The notes: generated by a model from the letters alone, not told the origin. A DNA stretch of 64,000 bases from JBMOKU01 sp049324315 (GCA_049324315.1 JBMOKU010000057.1:1-64000); one strand, 5' to 3'; numbered from the stretch's first letter, positions 23,235-32,191 are shown. Numbers and translations are program-made.

Positions 23235-23678
23235 TCAACAACACTTATGATTTTTTACGGCCTGAACAATCAATTGCAAGCTCTCGATAACCTGAGCTCT
23301 TTTTTCTTCAGCAATGGATTGAAGAACAAGGGAGAAATACTCTTCCATACTTTCTTCAATGGAGTGGAATGTCTCTTCACCTGCCTTTGTCAATTTGATT
23401 TTTATATAGCGTCTATCGTTTGGGTCTGTTTCCCGTTCAACCATATCCTGATTGACCAAGTTGTTTACGGTCCTGCTGGTAGTGCTGTTATCCAGACCCA
23501 AAATATCAGCAAGATCATTTAAAGAAATTTCTTTTGCATTGCCGATTTCCACAAGGGCATGGCACTGCCCCAATGTGATACCGCAGCAGGAAGCTTCACT
23601 TTTCTCTAGAATACCCAGATTGCGTACAAGCTGTTTCAGGAGTTCTCTTAGTTTTTTGGAATGTTCTAAAGTATTCAT
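23235..23678 (-). CDS. Cys-rich MarR-family regulator of the arsM operon
   Basis: 147 residues from the ATG at 23678 (GAGAGGTG upstream); an upstream in-frame ATG at 23762 precedes the promoter-operator and is rejected. Winged helix with LNDLADILGLDNSTTSRTVNNLV and the wing ERETDPNDRRYIKI. Unusual Cys content: ASCCGITLGQC near residues 23-33 and a terminal KNHKCC. These could form a thiol switch or metalloid site joining the N-terminal helix to the C-terminus, giving arsenic-responsive control of arsM-arsN (inference). First gene of its operon. Confidence 0.88.
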   Translation of the reverse strand: MNTLEHSKKLRELLKQLVRNLGILEKSEASCCGITLGQCHALVEIGNAKEISLNDLADILGLDNSTTSRTVNNLVNQDMVERETDPNDRRYIKIKLTKAGEETFHSIEESMEEYFSLVLQSIAEEKRAQVIESLQLIVQAVKNHKCC

Positions 23679-23714
23679 ATGTTCACCTCTCGAAATAATT
23701 GTAACACAAAATAG

Positions 23715-23727
23715 TTGCAATATGCAA
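23715..23727 (-). promoter_or_regulatory. MarR-type operator over the marR-arsM-arsN promoter
   Basis: TTGCA-ATA-TGCAA inverted repeat. On the minus strand it overlaps a -35 (TTGCAT) placed 18 bases before TACAAT, about 25 bases ahead of the marR start. Confidence 0.6.
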
Positions 23728-23828
23728 TCAAAAAAGAAAAATTTGTAAATTTTTTTCATCAAGTTAATAACAGATTATAGGATCTTACATATAAAAATAA
23801 ACGAAGTACAATAAATTTTATCAATTGG

Positions 23829-23878
23829 TTGACAGTGAATGGCGAATGTAATAAAATGTACACTGAGAATGATTATCA
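23829..23878 (+). promoter_or_regulatory. feo operon promoter with Fur box
   Basis: TTGACA (23829-23834), 17 bases, TAAAAT (23852-23857); then TGAGAATGATTATCA at 23864-23878, one mismatch from the 7-1-7 Fur motif, covering the transcription start. This indicates iron repression. Confidence 0.85.
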
Positions 23879-23942
23879 TATTCATAAACAATACACATAC
23901 ATATAGTAGAGAATAAAAAACAAGGAATCAGGAGGAATTCAC

Positions 23943-24164
23943 ATGCCGTTAGCTATGGCTAAAATCGGGGAAGAAGTTGTACTAAAACAAATTCTTTGGG
24001 GACCTAAAATGAAGAAAAAGCTGGAAGACATGGGACTAACACCAGGTGTTAGAATCAATGTTATATCCAACGACTTAAATGGTGCCTTTATCGTTAATGT
24101 AAGGGGATCCAGGTTGGTCTTGGGAGGCGTCGTCACACAGCAGATCATGGTGGATGCAGCATAG
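23943..24164 (+). CDS. feoA: FeoA-domain protein (first of two)
   Basis: 73 residues, AGGAGG site. SH3-like FeoA: KMKKKLEDMGLTPGVRINVIS, then a beta-rich end with GGVVTQQIMV. FeoA is a small cytoplasmic protein thought to bind and modulate FeoB. First gene of the Fur-boxed operon. Confidence 0.9.
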   Translation: MPLAMAKIGEEVVLKQILWGPKMKKKLEDMGLTPGVRINVISNDLNGAFIVNVRGSRLVLGGVVTQQIMVDAA

Positions 24165-24269
24165 TTATTCTAGATAGTGATTTAAAGACATAGATTATAC
24201 TTATATCTTTAAAGCTTTTATATAGTGCAAGAATACAAATATTTGTTGATAAAAAGGAGGAATGTGTAG

Positions 24270-24494
24270 ATGGAAAGAACGCTAAAAGACTTAAAGCCTG
24301 GAGACAGTGGGACTGTTGCAATGATAAAGGGCAAAGGTGTAATGAAAAGACGTTTGATGGATATGGGGGTTACAAAGGGGACCGCCATTACCGTGGAAAG
24401 AGTTGCGCCTCTGGGTGATCCCATTGAAGTGAAAGTAAAAGGTTATAATTTGACGTTTAGAAAAGAAGATGCAGAAAATATTATCATAGAATAA
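24270..24494 (+). CDS. feoA: FeoA-domain protein (second of two)
   Basis: 74 residues, AAGGAGG site. Classical FeoA core: LKPGDSGTVAMIKGKGVMKRRLMDMGVTKG, then VERVAPLGDPIEVKVKGYNLTFRKEDA. It is closer to canonical FeoA than the upstream copy. Two FeoA proteins before one FeoB is common in Clostridia. Confidence 0.93.
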   Translation: MERTLKDLKPGDSGTVAMIKGKGVMKRRLMDMGVTKGTAITVERVAPLGDPIEVKVKGYNLTFRKEDAENIIIE

Positions 24495-24512
24495 TTTTTT
24501 TTTGGATCTGAA

Positions 24513-24527
24513 TGATAATGATTATCA
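24513..24527 (+). promoter_or_regulatory. perfect Fur box between feoA2 and feoB
   Basis: TGATAATGATTATCA is an exact 7-1-7 Fur motif, placed inside the operon 28 bases before feoB. No clear promoter is next to it. It may add repression or act as a roadblock. Confidence 0.8.
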
Positions 24528-24554
24528 AATGTAAATAAAATAGGAGGAATATAA

Positions 24555-26567
24555 GTGAGCAAGATGATAACCGTTGCTTTAGCCGGAAATCCAAACTGCG
24601 GAAAGACCACGTTGTTTAATGCTCTGACAGGGTCCAAGCAGTATGTGGGAAACTGGCCAGGTGTTACAGTAGAAAAAAAAGAAGGTAAATTTAAAAGTAA
24701 AAATCATGATATGGTGATCGTGGATCTGCCAGGTACATACAGTTTATCCCCATATTCTATGGATGAGATGATTGCAAGAAACTATATTGTTGAAGATGCA
24801 CCGGATGTGGTAGTCAACATCGTGGATGCGTCCAACATCGAAAGAAATCTCTACTTATCTTCACAAATCATGGAGTTGGGCAGACCTGTGGTGGTGGCGC
24901 TGAATATGATGGATGTGGCGGAAACCAGAGGCGTCAAAATTGATGTAGAAAAGCTGTCTAAACTTATGGGAGTTCCTATTGTATCGATCGTAGCCAGTAA
25001 GAAACAAGGTATTGAAGAACTGATGGATATGGTGGCTAAGGTAGCAAAGAAAGAAGTCACGTATGAACCCAAATTTGCTAACTACGGCGATGATATGGAA
25101 AAAAGAATTGAAGAATTAACAAAGTCATTCAAAGAAAATCCTATGCTTACGAAATATCATCCCAGATGGTTGGCAGTAAAGATATTAGAAGAAGATGAAA
25201 CCGTTCTGAAGCTTTTGCATATGGATGAGCAGGATATGGCTGCAGCTGCAGAGACTTCATCAGATGATGATATGGAAGCAGTGATTGCCGATAAGCGATA
25301 TCAGTTTATAACGGAAATCATATCGAAATCCGTGAAGAAACCAAAGGACAATGTATTGACGGTATCAGACAAGGTAGACAAGGTTCTAACGAATAAATGG
25401 CTGGGATTACCGATTTTTGCCCTTGTTATGTATGGTGTATTTTTCTTCACCTTTGACTTGGTGGGAAACAGACTGCTGGATATGATCGATGTCTTTTTTG
25501 CTGAAACCTTGACGGGATGGGCGGCTGCCGGACTAGAATCCATAGGCGTTTCAGCGTGGCTCCAGTCTCTGCTGGTAGATGGTATTATTGGCGGTGTTGG
25601 TGGTGTAGTAGTTTTTTTACCGAATATAGCGTGTTTGTTTTTAGCCATTTCTATATTGGAAGACAGTGGCTATATGGCAAGGGTGGCCTTTCTCATGGAT
25701 CGGGCCATGAGAAAAATCGGATTAAGCGGAAAAGCATTTATTCCTATGATTCTAGGATTCGGCTGCAATGCCCCTGCTATAATGGGTACAAGGACGTTGG
25801 AAGACGAAAAGGACAGATTAACTGCCATCTTAATTAACCCTTTTATGTCCTGTTCGGCTAGACTTCCTGTGTACACACTCTTTGCAGCCGCATTCTTCCC
25901 AAGTCAAGAGAAAACCGTTGTGTTTTCATTATACGCTTTAGGTGTTTTTGTAGCCATTGGCATAGGACTTATCTTTAAAAACACATTATTTAAAGGAGAT
26001 GCAACGCCTTTTGTCATGGAGCTGCCTCCGTATAGAATACCAACAGTGGGAGGCCTGGCTATCCATGTATGGGATAGAGTAAAAGGCTTCCTAATCAAAG
26101 CAGGTACATTGATTTTTGGTGCTTGCATGTTTTTATGGTTTGTTTTAGGGTTCAATTTCTCCGGCCCTGCTGAACTGACGGAAAGTATTGGTGCAGGGAT
26201 CGGTAAAGTGTTTGCTCCTATTTTCGCGCCATTAGGGTTCGGAAACTGGCAGGCTGCATTATCCTTAATTACAGGAATTTTAGCAAAAGAAGTTGTTGTA
26301 AGTAACATGTCCATTATTTACGGACTGGGAGAAGAAGCTTCAAGCCAAGCCTTTGCACAGGCTTTATCAGGAAGCTTTAACCAACTGACAGCATATGCCT
26401 TTATGGTATTTGTACTACTTTATACCCCTTGCGTGGCGACAATCGCTGTTATTAAGAGGGAGACCAACTCATGGAAGTGGACAGGGTTCTCTATTGCATA
26501 TCAATTTGGTGTTGCATGGTTTGTATCCATGCTGGTATATCAAATCGGCAGGCTTTTAGGATTTTAA
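24555..26567 (+). CDS. feoB: FeoB ferrous iron transporter (Fur-controlled copy)
   Basis: 670 residues, GTG start with AGGAGG. N-terminal G domain: G1 GNPNCGKTT, G3 DLPGTYSL and G4 NMMD; then a GDI-like helical linker; then a membrane domain with two Gate motifs (SGYMARVAFLMDRAMRKIGLSGKAFIPMILGFGCNAPAI and the later AKEVVVSNMSIIYG). FeoB imports Fe(II) under anoxic conditions. It is transcribed with the two feoA genes and a small Cys-rich partner. Confidence 0.97.
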   Translation: MSKMITVALAGNPNCGKTTLFNALTGSKQYVGNWPGVTVEKKEGKFKSKNHDMVIVDLPGTYSLSPYSMDEMIARNYIVEDAPDVVVNIVDASNIERNLYLSSQIMELGRPVVVALNMMDVAETRGVKIDVEKLSKLMGVPIVSIVASKKQGIEELMDMVAKVAKKEVTYEPKFANYGDDMEKRIEELTKSFKENPMLTKYHPRWLAVKILEEDETVLKLLHMDEQDMAAAAETSSDDDMEAVIADKRYQFITEIISKSVKKPKDNVLTVSDKVDKVLTNKWLGLPIFALVMYGVFFFTFDLVGNRLLDMIDVFFAETLTGWAAAGLESIGVSAWLQSLLVDGIIGGVGGVVVFLPNIACLFLAISILEDSGYMARVAFLMDRAMRKIGLSGKAFIPMILGFGCNAPAIMGTRTLEDEKDRLTAILINPFMSCSARLPVYTLFAAAFFPSQEKTVVFSLYALGVFVAIGIGLIFKNTLFKGDATPFVMELPPYRIPTVGGLAIHVWDRVKGFLIKAGTLIFGACMFLWFVLGFNFSGPAELTESIGAGIGKVFAPIFAPLGFGNWQAALSLITGILAKEVVVSNMSIIYGLGEEASSQAFAQALSGSFNQLTAYAFMVFVLLYTPCVATIAVIKRETNSWKWTGFSIAYQFGVAWFVSMLVYQIGRLLGF

Positions 26568-26578
26568 GGAGTGATCAT

Positions 26579-26746
26579 ATGGAAACCAATCAATTGCTTA
26601 CCTTTTTGCTGGCTGCTCCAGTCATAGGCTACGGAGCGTTTGTGCTGGTGAGAAGTATCAAGAAACAAACGCAAGGAGATTGCGTTGGATGCAGTCATAG
26701 CGGAGGAAAAAGCTGCTGCTGCAGTTCCCCAGATGAAGAAAAATAG
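26579..26746 (+). CDS. FeoB-associated Cys-rich membrane protein
   Basis: 55 residues, AAGGAGTG upstream. One N-terminal membrane helix (LLTFLLAAPVIGYGAFVLV), then a basic stretch and a Cys cluster CVGCSHS...SCCCSS. Such proteins follow feoB in many Firmicutes and may act as a FeoC-like partner or iron-binding tail. It is the last gene before the operon terminator. The start lies 11 bases after the feoB stop. Confidence 0.85.
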   Translation: METNQLLTFLLAAPVIGYGAFVLVRSIKKQTQGDCVGCSHSGGKSCCCSSPDEEK

Positions 26747-26765
26747 TATAGATTTGATTGTTATG

Positions 26766-26805
26766 AAAAGGAGCTGGTCTACAATGTTTTAGATCAGCTC
26801 CTTTT
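26766..26805. terminator. bidirectional terminator after the first feo operon
   Basis: AAAAGGAGCTGGTCT pairs with AGATCAGCTCCTTTT (one G-U) around a ten-base loop. Confidence 0.85.
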
Positions 26806-26820
26806 CGGCACCTACAATCT

Positions 26821-27927
26821 TTATTTACAATCAATTTCTACAATTTGATGATTTGATTGGATTTGGTTTTTACCATGGGATTTGGCTTTGTATAAAAGTT
26901 GGTCAACAAATTCCAAGAACTTGTTTTGCTTGCAGTTAGGAGCAGTGAAGGTGCCTCCGGCCAAGCCGCCGCTGATAGTTATCCTTATGGTCTGGGTATC
27001 TATGTCAAAATCATGGTTTTCAATGACTTTTCTAATTCTTTCACAAATTTCTTCCCCATCCTTGGGACTGGTGTTGGGGAAAATAATAGCGAATTCCTCT
27101 CCGCCGTATCTGGCAGCAATGTCTGTTTTACGAATGCTATCCTGGATCAAAGCAGAAACGCCTTTTAGAATCTTGTCTCCGGCTAAATGACCGTAGGTAT
27201 CGTTAACTTTTTTAAAATTGTCAATATCCAATAGGGCAAGGCTGAAAGGAGTTTGATGCAGGGTAGATTGATGAAGCTGTTCTCTATAGTAAATATAAAA
27301 GGTTTTATGATTATATAAGCCCGTTAAGAAATCTTTACTGGCCATTTCACCAAGTTGAAAATTTTTCTCTTTCAATTCTTTGTACATATATTCTATATAA
27401 ATCTCTAATCGATGGATTTCGTTCATGACAGAGGATAGAATGTACCCCAGCAGATAGAATAACAGTATATGGGTAATCACCGCCAGAGAAAACAGTGCTT
27501 TGGGATTCTGCAGAATAACCAACAAAATATAGCATGCAGCAGCAAAGGAACTGTAAATCATGGGATGACGATGATGAAAAAGTATGGACAAAAAAAGAAT
27601 ATAAATATAAAACAATGAAGTCAGAATACTAAAATAGTCCCTGGCGATATACAGGAAAAAGGCTAGAAAGACACCGTCTACCAATGTAATCCATAGACTT
27701 GGTTCTATCTGTTCTTGAGATTCCATGAAATAGACAGCACGAACAAACAGGATGACTTTGATAGAAACATATAAAACATAAACCAGTAGAAAGTAATTTA
27801 TATACGTAGAATGAAACTGATCACTAAAGTATCTGGAAAATATGATTAAGGCGATCACGCTCATAATTTGCACACCAAGATATAATTCTTGAACCATTTT
27901 CACTCGGAAATGCTGAAGTTGCTGCAT
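26821..27927 (-). CDS. membrane-bound GGDEF diguanylate cyclase
   Basis: 368 residues, GGAGG ten bases upstream. About six hydrophobic helices occupy residues 15-180, followed by a short coiled linker and a GGDEF domain from about 198 (ASKDFLTGLYNHKTF) with an active-site variant ARYGGEEF, which is catalytically competent in the family. It should make cyclic di-GMP in response to an unknown membrane signal. It is divergent from the Fur-like gene; the Fur-box-like site between them could touch both. Confidence 0.92.
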   Translation of the reverse strand: MQQLQHFRVKMVQELYLGVQIMSVIALIIFSRYFSDQFHSTYINYFLLVYVLYVSIKVILFVRAVYFMESQEQIEPSLWITLVDGVFLAFFLYIARDYFSILTSLFYIYILFLSILFHHRHPMIYSSFAAACYILLVILQNPKALFSLAVITHILLFYLLGYILSSVMNEIHRLEIYIEYMYKELKEKNFQLGEMASKDFLTGLYNHKTFYIYYREQLHQSTLHQTPFSLALLDIDNFKKVNDTYGHLAGDKILKGVSALIQDSIRKTDIAARYGGEEFAIIFPNTSPKDGEEICERIRKVIENHDFDIDTQTIRITISGGLAGGTFTAPNCKQNKFLEFVDQLLYKAKSHGKNQIQSNHQIVEIDCK

Positions 27928-27994
27928 AAAGATGATACCTCCAAAATGAATAGTGTAACCATAGACGCAATTTGACTATTTATGAAAAAATAAT

Positions 27995-28009
27995 TGACAA
28001 TGAATATCA
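27995..28009. promoter_or_regulatory. degenerate Fur box between the GGDEF and Fur-like genes
   Basis: TGACAATGAATATCA matches the 7-1-7 Fur motif at 13 of 15 positions. It lies about 90 bases upstream of the Fur-like gene. Confidence 0.5.
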
Positions 28010-28097
28010 ATATCATGCAAACTAATGGTAACACATATTTTCTAATGATGAAAGATTCAATTCCACTGATTTTAGTTACGTAATAGAGGTGAATCCA

Positions 28098-28502
28098 ATG
28101 GGAGATTTCAAAAAAGAATATTCGATGTCTAAGCATGAAGCACTGGTATATAAAGTTTTTCAACAAAATCAAAAAAATGCACTTAGTGTAAAAGATGTTG
28201 AACTGCTTTTGAAACGGGAAAACCCGAGACTAAGTACAAGAACCATCTATAGGATTATTGAAAAGTTCCAACATAAAAAAATTATATACTGCACGGATAT
28301 GCAAAAAGGAGTAAGATATTTCCACCTGGTGGAAGACTATCGTATTAAAATTCTTTGCAGGAAATGCGGATGGACAGCAATGTTAGATGACCACAAGATC
28401 GAAGTAGTACACCAGATGCATAATGGTACCATCAATTCAGTGATTATTGGTGGCAAAATTATCTTTAATGGAATATGTCACCAGTGTAGGCAGTATAAAT
28501 AA
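28098..28502 (+). CDS. divergent Fur-family transcriptional regulator
   Basis: 134 residues from the ATG at 28098 (AGAGGTG upstream). Winged helix with STRTIYRIIEKFQHKKIIYC, then a dimerisation half with CRKCGW and a terminal CHQC, the two CxxC of a structural Zn site. The usual Fur metal-sensing His cluster (HHDH or HxHH before the first CxxC) is replaced by YFHLVEDYRIKIL, so metal sensing may be altered or lost. The position beside iron-uptake genes suggests a regulator of iron or metal import, possibly with an unusual ligand. Confidence 0.82.
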   Translation: MGDFKKEYSMSKHEALVYKVFQQNQKNALSVKDVELLLKRENPRLSTRTIYRIIEKFQHKKIIYCTDMQKGVRYFHLVEDYRIKILCRKCGWTAMLDDHKIEVVHQMHNGTINSVIIGGKIIFNGICHQCRQYK

Positions 28503-28512
28503 AGGCTTGATT

Positions 28513-28549
28513 TATATAAAGGGATCTGTTTAACAGATCCCTTTATATA
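28513..28549. terminator. bidirectional terminator
   Basis: TATATAAAGGGATCTGTT and its reverse complement flank one base. It lies between the convergent Fur-like and flavodoxin genes. Confidence 0.85.
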
Positions 28550-28564
28550 TGTATTTAATCTGCT

Positions 28565-28993
28565 CTACTTTACCAATAACGCACCCAAGTCTTTGCACTC
28601 CTGCAACCCGGCTTCATCAGGTGTTAAATGAATGATGAGTCCATCAGCCACTAGGTTAGCGCCATAACCTTTCATTCGGTCGACCCATTCTCTCATCCAC
28701 ATACCGTCACCCCAATCATAAGAACCAAATAAAGCCACGGTTTTTCCTGAAAAATCCACATCTTTTAGGGATTCTACAAAAGGTTCCATGAACGATTCTT
28801 CCAATACTTCCGCTCCCATGGAAGGGCAGCCCAAGGCGATAGCATCTGCTTCAACTACATCATTGTTCGAAGCTTCTTCCACTCTTAACAATTTTACTTC
28901 ATTGCCTTCGATGCTGGCACCTTCCTTGATAGCTTCCGCCATGATTTCTGTGTTGCCTGTACCGCTCCAGTAAATGATCGATGTTTTCTTCAT
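28565..28993 (-). CDS. flavodoxin
   Basis: 142 residues, GGAGG site. FMN phosphate loop SGTGNTE, then GCPSMGAEVLE and GSYDWGDGMWM for the isoalloxazine-binding loops. Short-chain flavodoxins replace ferredoxin under iron limitation; the strong Fur box just upstream fits that role. Single-gene unit. Confidence 0.95.
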   Translation of the reverse strand: MKKTSIIYWSGTGNTEIMAEAIKEGASIEGNEVKLLRVEEASNNDVVEADAIALGCPSMGAEVLEESFMEPFVESLKDVDFSGKTVALFGSYDWGDGMWMREWVDRMKGYGANLVADGLIIHLTPDEAGLQECKDLGALLVK

Positions 28994-29014
28994 ATTAAAG
29001 CCTCCTTGAGAATA

Positions 29015-29035
29015 TGATAATGAAATTCATTATCA
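29015..29035 (-). promoter_or_regulatory. Fur box of the flavodoxin gene
   Basis: TGATAATGAA-ATT-CATTATCA is a near-perfect inverted repeat close to the classical 19-base Fur box. It lies 22 bases upstream of the start codon on the minus strand. Confidence 0.85.
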
Positions 29036-29164
29036 TTATATCATAATAAAGATGATTGTAAAGATTTCCTGAAAAATAAAATAGAGAAATTTTCGGGAAA
29101 AGAGACTCAACTGTCCAGGGAAAAATCAGACGAGCAAAGGGAAGTTATTTCACTACAGAAAAAA

Positions 29165-29185
29165 GCGCCAGCATAATGCTGACGC
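29165..29185 (-). terminator. terminator of the siderophore ABC operon
   Basis: On the minus strand GCGTCAGCA-TTA-TGCTGGCGC (one U-G) followed by TTTTTT. Confidence 0.8.
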
Positions 29186-29202
29186 CCTTGCGATGGAATA
29201 GG

Positions 29203-30003
29203 TTATGATGAAAAGCCAACCAAATCCAGATCCTGATAAGTGATGCACATAGGGGTTTGAAATAAAGGACATTCAATGATCTTGGCATTAATTTCAAAAA
29301 CATCTTTGATCAGCTTTTCCGTGATAATTTCCTTGGGTGCACCCTCTCCATATATCTTTCCGTCTTTTATTGCAATAACGTGGTCTGCATATCGGCAAGC
29401 CAGATTAATATCATGCAATACGATAACGATGGTTCTGTTTTCATGCTGGTTTAATCGTCTTAACAAGTCCAATACTTCAATTTTGTATTTTATATCCAGA
29501 TGGTTTGTGGGCTCATCAAGTAAAATAGTATCGGTTTGCTGGGCTAAGGTCATGGCGATCCAGACCCTTTGCTTTTGTCCGCCTGACAAGTCAGAAATCT
29601 TTTTATGCTGGATGTCTGTTAATCCTGTTTTCTCCAAGGCATAATTGACAATTTTCTCATCTTCTTTGCTCCACTGGCTAAACCAGCTTTGATAAGGATA
29701 TCTTCCTTGCTTAACCAAGTTAAACACCGTCAAATCAGAGGGAGCAGCAGGTGACTGTGTAAGTATGGCAAGTTCCTTAGCTATTTCCTTTGAGGACTTT
29801 TCAAATATGCTGATATTTCCCAAGAATACTTTCCCTGACATGGGTTTTAGAAGTCGGGCCATGGTCTTTAACAGTGTAGATTTGCCGCAGCCGTTACTTC
29901 CAACCAGGATGGTAATTTTGTTCTTTGGAATGATTACGTTGATATCTTTAAGTACGATATAGTCTCCATAACCTAAGGTTAAATTGTTTGATGATAAACT
30001 CAT
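29203..30003 (-). CDS. iron-siderophore ABC importer, ATP-binding protein
   Basis: 266 residues. Walker A GSNGCGKST, Q-loop TQSPAAPS, signature LSGGQKQR, Walker B TILLDEPTNHLD and H-loop VLHDINLA. FecE/FhuC-type ATPase, last gene of a permease-permease-ATPase unit; its start codon directly abuts the upstream stop. It drives uptake of a ferric chelate with the two permeases and the binding protein at 32283. The exact siderophore is not predictable. Confidence 0.95.
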   Translation of the reverse strand: MSLSSNNLTLGYGDYIVLKDINVIIPKNKITILVGSNGCGKSTLLKTMARLLKPMSGKVFLGNISIFEKSSKEIAKELAILTQSPAAPSDLTVFNLVKQGRYPYQSWFSQWSKEDEKIVNYALEKTGLTDIQHKKISDLSGGQKQRVWIAMTLAQQTDTILLDEPTNHLDIKYKIEVLDLLRRLNQHENRTIVIVLHDINLACRYADHVIAIKDGKIYGEGAPKEIITEKLIKDVFEINAKIIECPLFQTPMCITYQDLDLVGFSS

Positions 30004-31071
30004 TTACATCCCACCTTTAAGCGTCTTCTGATTTTTAAGTAATAAATAGATAAAGAATGGTGCCCCGACTCCTGCGGTAAATATTCCCACAGGCAAATCC
30101 AATGGGAAAAATAGCGTCCGAGCAGCTACATCGGATAAAACCACAATGGTACTGCCTATGCACGCAGAAAGCGGCAATATACTTTCAAAGGAAGAGTTTG
30201 TAAGCTTCCTGCTGATATGAGGTGCGATCAGACCCACAAAGCCGACGCCGCCTCCTACTGCCACCGCACCGCTGGCTAAGGCGGCACTTAAAACCATAAG
30301 AATAAACCGATTTTTTTCAACGGAGCTTCCTAAGCCGATGGAGATACCGTCATCAAAGTTTTGTATATTAAGCTCCCTAATAGAAATAACAGCCATAATA
30401 AAAAGTATGAAAAACCAAGAGGATAAAAGCGTAACATGGGACCAATTGGTGCCATATACCGTTCCGGTTATCCAAATCTGCGCCTCTTTGATAAATATGA
30501 CCGGACCATTGATGATCAGTATGGCGGTAAAGGCTTTTGCTGCGCTGGCCATGGCAATACCTATCATAATAAGCCTGTAGGGCGTAACCCCTTTTTTGAA
30601 AGCAAGCATGTAAACCAGCAGCACTGCAGAAAAAGCTCCTGCAAAAGCAAACAGGGGCATGTAAAATATACTGGTGGTTAAAGCGTTGTTTTTAGGATCG
30701 GTAAACAACGTCAGGAATACTAATGCCCCTACAGAACCGCTGTCGGTTATACCGACGATATTGGGTGCAGCCAGAGGATTTTTTACAACACCTTGAAGAA
30801 TGGTTCCCGCAAGTCCCAAGGAAGCACCTACCAAAAAGGCTGTCAATGTTCTTGGTAATCTTATAGTATTGACAATAAGGGAATCGCCGCCGCTTTCACC
30901 GCTAAAAATAATGGGTAGGATTTTGAACATCGATATGTACTTCTGCCCCATACTTAGGCTGAAAAGCAGCGATATAATACAGAGAAGGAATGCCGTTAAG
31001 AGGATAAAAGCATTTCTTCTTTCGTATATAATGGAAAATCTTCCCTTTCTAATGGTTAAAAATTTCTTCAT
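30004..31071 (-). CDS. iron-siderophore ABC importer, FecCD-family permease (second)
   Basis: 355 residues with about ten membrane helices. FecCD family landmarks include RLPRTLTAFLVGASLGLAGTILQGVVKNPLAAPNIVGI and, near the C-terminus, GVGFVGLIAPHISRKL, the ATPase-coupling loop. Its ATG overlaps the stop of the previous permease by four bases. Forms a heterodimeric channel with the neighbouring permease. Confidence 0.95.
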   Translation of the reverse strand: MKKFLTIRKGRFSIIYERRNAFILLTAFLLCIISLLFSLSMGQKYISMFKILPIIFSGESGGDSLIVNTIRLPRTLTAFLVGASLGLAGTILQGVVKNPLAAPNIVGITDSGSVGALVFLTLFTDPKNNALTTSIFYMPLFAFAGAFSAVLLVYMLAFKKGVTPYRLIMIGIAMASAAKAFTAILIINGPVIFIKEAQIWITGTVYGTNWSHVTLLSSWFFILFIMAVISIRELNIQNFDDGISIGLGSSVEKNRFILMVLSAALASGAVAVGGGVGFVGLIAPHISRKLTNSSFESILPLSACIGSTIVVLSDVAARTLFFPLDLPVGIFTAGVGAPFFIYLLLKNQKTLKGGM

Positions 31072-32099
31072 GATCTATTTTCCGCCTTTCTAGCAATATG
31101 AATGAAAAATGGCGCACCGATGATAGCAGTTACGGCTCCTACAGGGATTTCTTTGGGATATATGATAAAACGGGAGCCAATATCAGCTAGTAGTAAACAT
31201 ATAGAACCCAGTACGATACTATACGGTATGGTCCATTTAAATTCAGAGCCGACGAAAGCGCGGGTTAAGTGGGGGATGATCAGGCCTACCAGTCCAACAG
31301 GTCCCGCCACAGCCACAGAAGCACCGGCAAGCACAACCACCAGCAGGATCATCTGCAGCTTTAAAAGTTCAGTATTCAACCCCAACCCCTTCGCAGTTTC
31401 TTCCCCAAGAGAAAAGATGTTTAGTCTATTGGCTAAGAGAAAACATATAAGCCAAGCCGCAACTATATAAGGAATAATATGTAACAGTACTTCCATACTT
31501 CTGCCTTCTACGGAACCTGTGAGCCAGAACAAGACCTCTTCCATGGTCTTTTGATCCTTGTAGAGAACAACCTGGGTAAAGGATACAAAAAGGGCAGATA
31601 CTGCGGCTCCGGCCAGGGTCAAATCAAAGGTTTGAATGGAGCCTCTGATACCGCCGGCTAAGGCATATGTAAGCATAACCGCCAAGGCTGCACCGGCAAA
31701 GGAAAAGAGCATAATATAGTTTTGGGTAAACTTTGGAAAATAGCTGTAGGCAAAGACCATAAAAAAAGCAGCACCGGAGTTTACCCCCAATAATCCCGGT
31801 GAAGCCATGGGGTTTTTTGTAAGTGTTTGCATAAGCACACCGGATACGCTTAAGCTGGCACCTATAAAAAGGGCTGTCAGGGCCCTGGGCATTCTTGAAG
31901 TTTTGATGATAATATGTTCCGTAACATTTGAATAATCTGCATATGTACCGACTAAATCACCAAAGGAAGTTTTTATATAGCCTAATAGCAAACTTCCTAA
32001 AAAGCTAATGCCCAGCAATGCAATCAGTATAAGCAGTAGAAGTAACTTGGATCGATTGCTTTCTAAAGAAAACGAAATATTTTTGATATGTACCAACAT
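31068..32099 (-). CDS. iron-siderophore ABC importer, FecCD-family permease (first)
   Basis: 343 residues from the ATG at 32099, which has GAAAGGATG upstream; a frame extension to 32243 runs through the Fur box and is rejected. FecCD landmarks are RMPRALTALFIGASLSVSGVLMQTL, NPMASPGLLGV and GPVGLVGLIIPHLTR. First gene of the minus-strand operon, divergent from the binding-protein gene and sharing the Fur-boxed region with it. Confidence 0.94.
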   Translation of the reverse strand: MLVHIKNISFSLESNRSKLLLLLILIALLGISFLGSLLLGYIKTSFGDLVGTYADYSNVTEHIIIKTSRMPRALTALFIGASLSVSGVLMQTLTKNPMASPGLLGVNSGAAFFMVFAYSYFPKFTQNYIMLFSFAGAALAVMLTYALAGGIRGSIQTFDLTLAGAAVSALFVSFTQVVLYKDQKTMEEVLFWLTGSVEGRSMEVLLHIIPYIVAAWLICFLLANRLNIFSLGEETAKGLGLNTELLKLQMILLVVVLAGASVAVAGPVGLVGLIIPHLTRAFVGSEFKWTIPYSIVLGSICLLLADIGSRFIIYPKEIPVGAVTAIIGAPFFIHIARKAENRS

Positions 32100-32176
32100 G
32101 AAACATCCTTTCATTCCTATAAGGTTTATAAAAACAACTACAATCAAAGTATAAACCATTGTCGAATAAGGGTCAA

Positions 32177-32191
32177 TGATAATGATTTCCA
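32177..32191. promoter_or_regulatory. Fur box between divergent siderophore-uptake genes
   Basis: TGATAATGATTTCCA matches the 7-1-7 Fur motif at 13 of 15 positions; a further ATGATAAT half site follows near 32200. It is placed to control both the permease operon and the binding protein. Confidence 0.7.
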
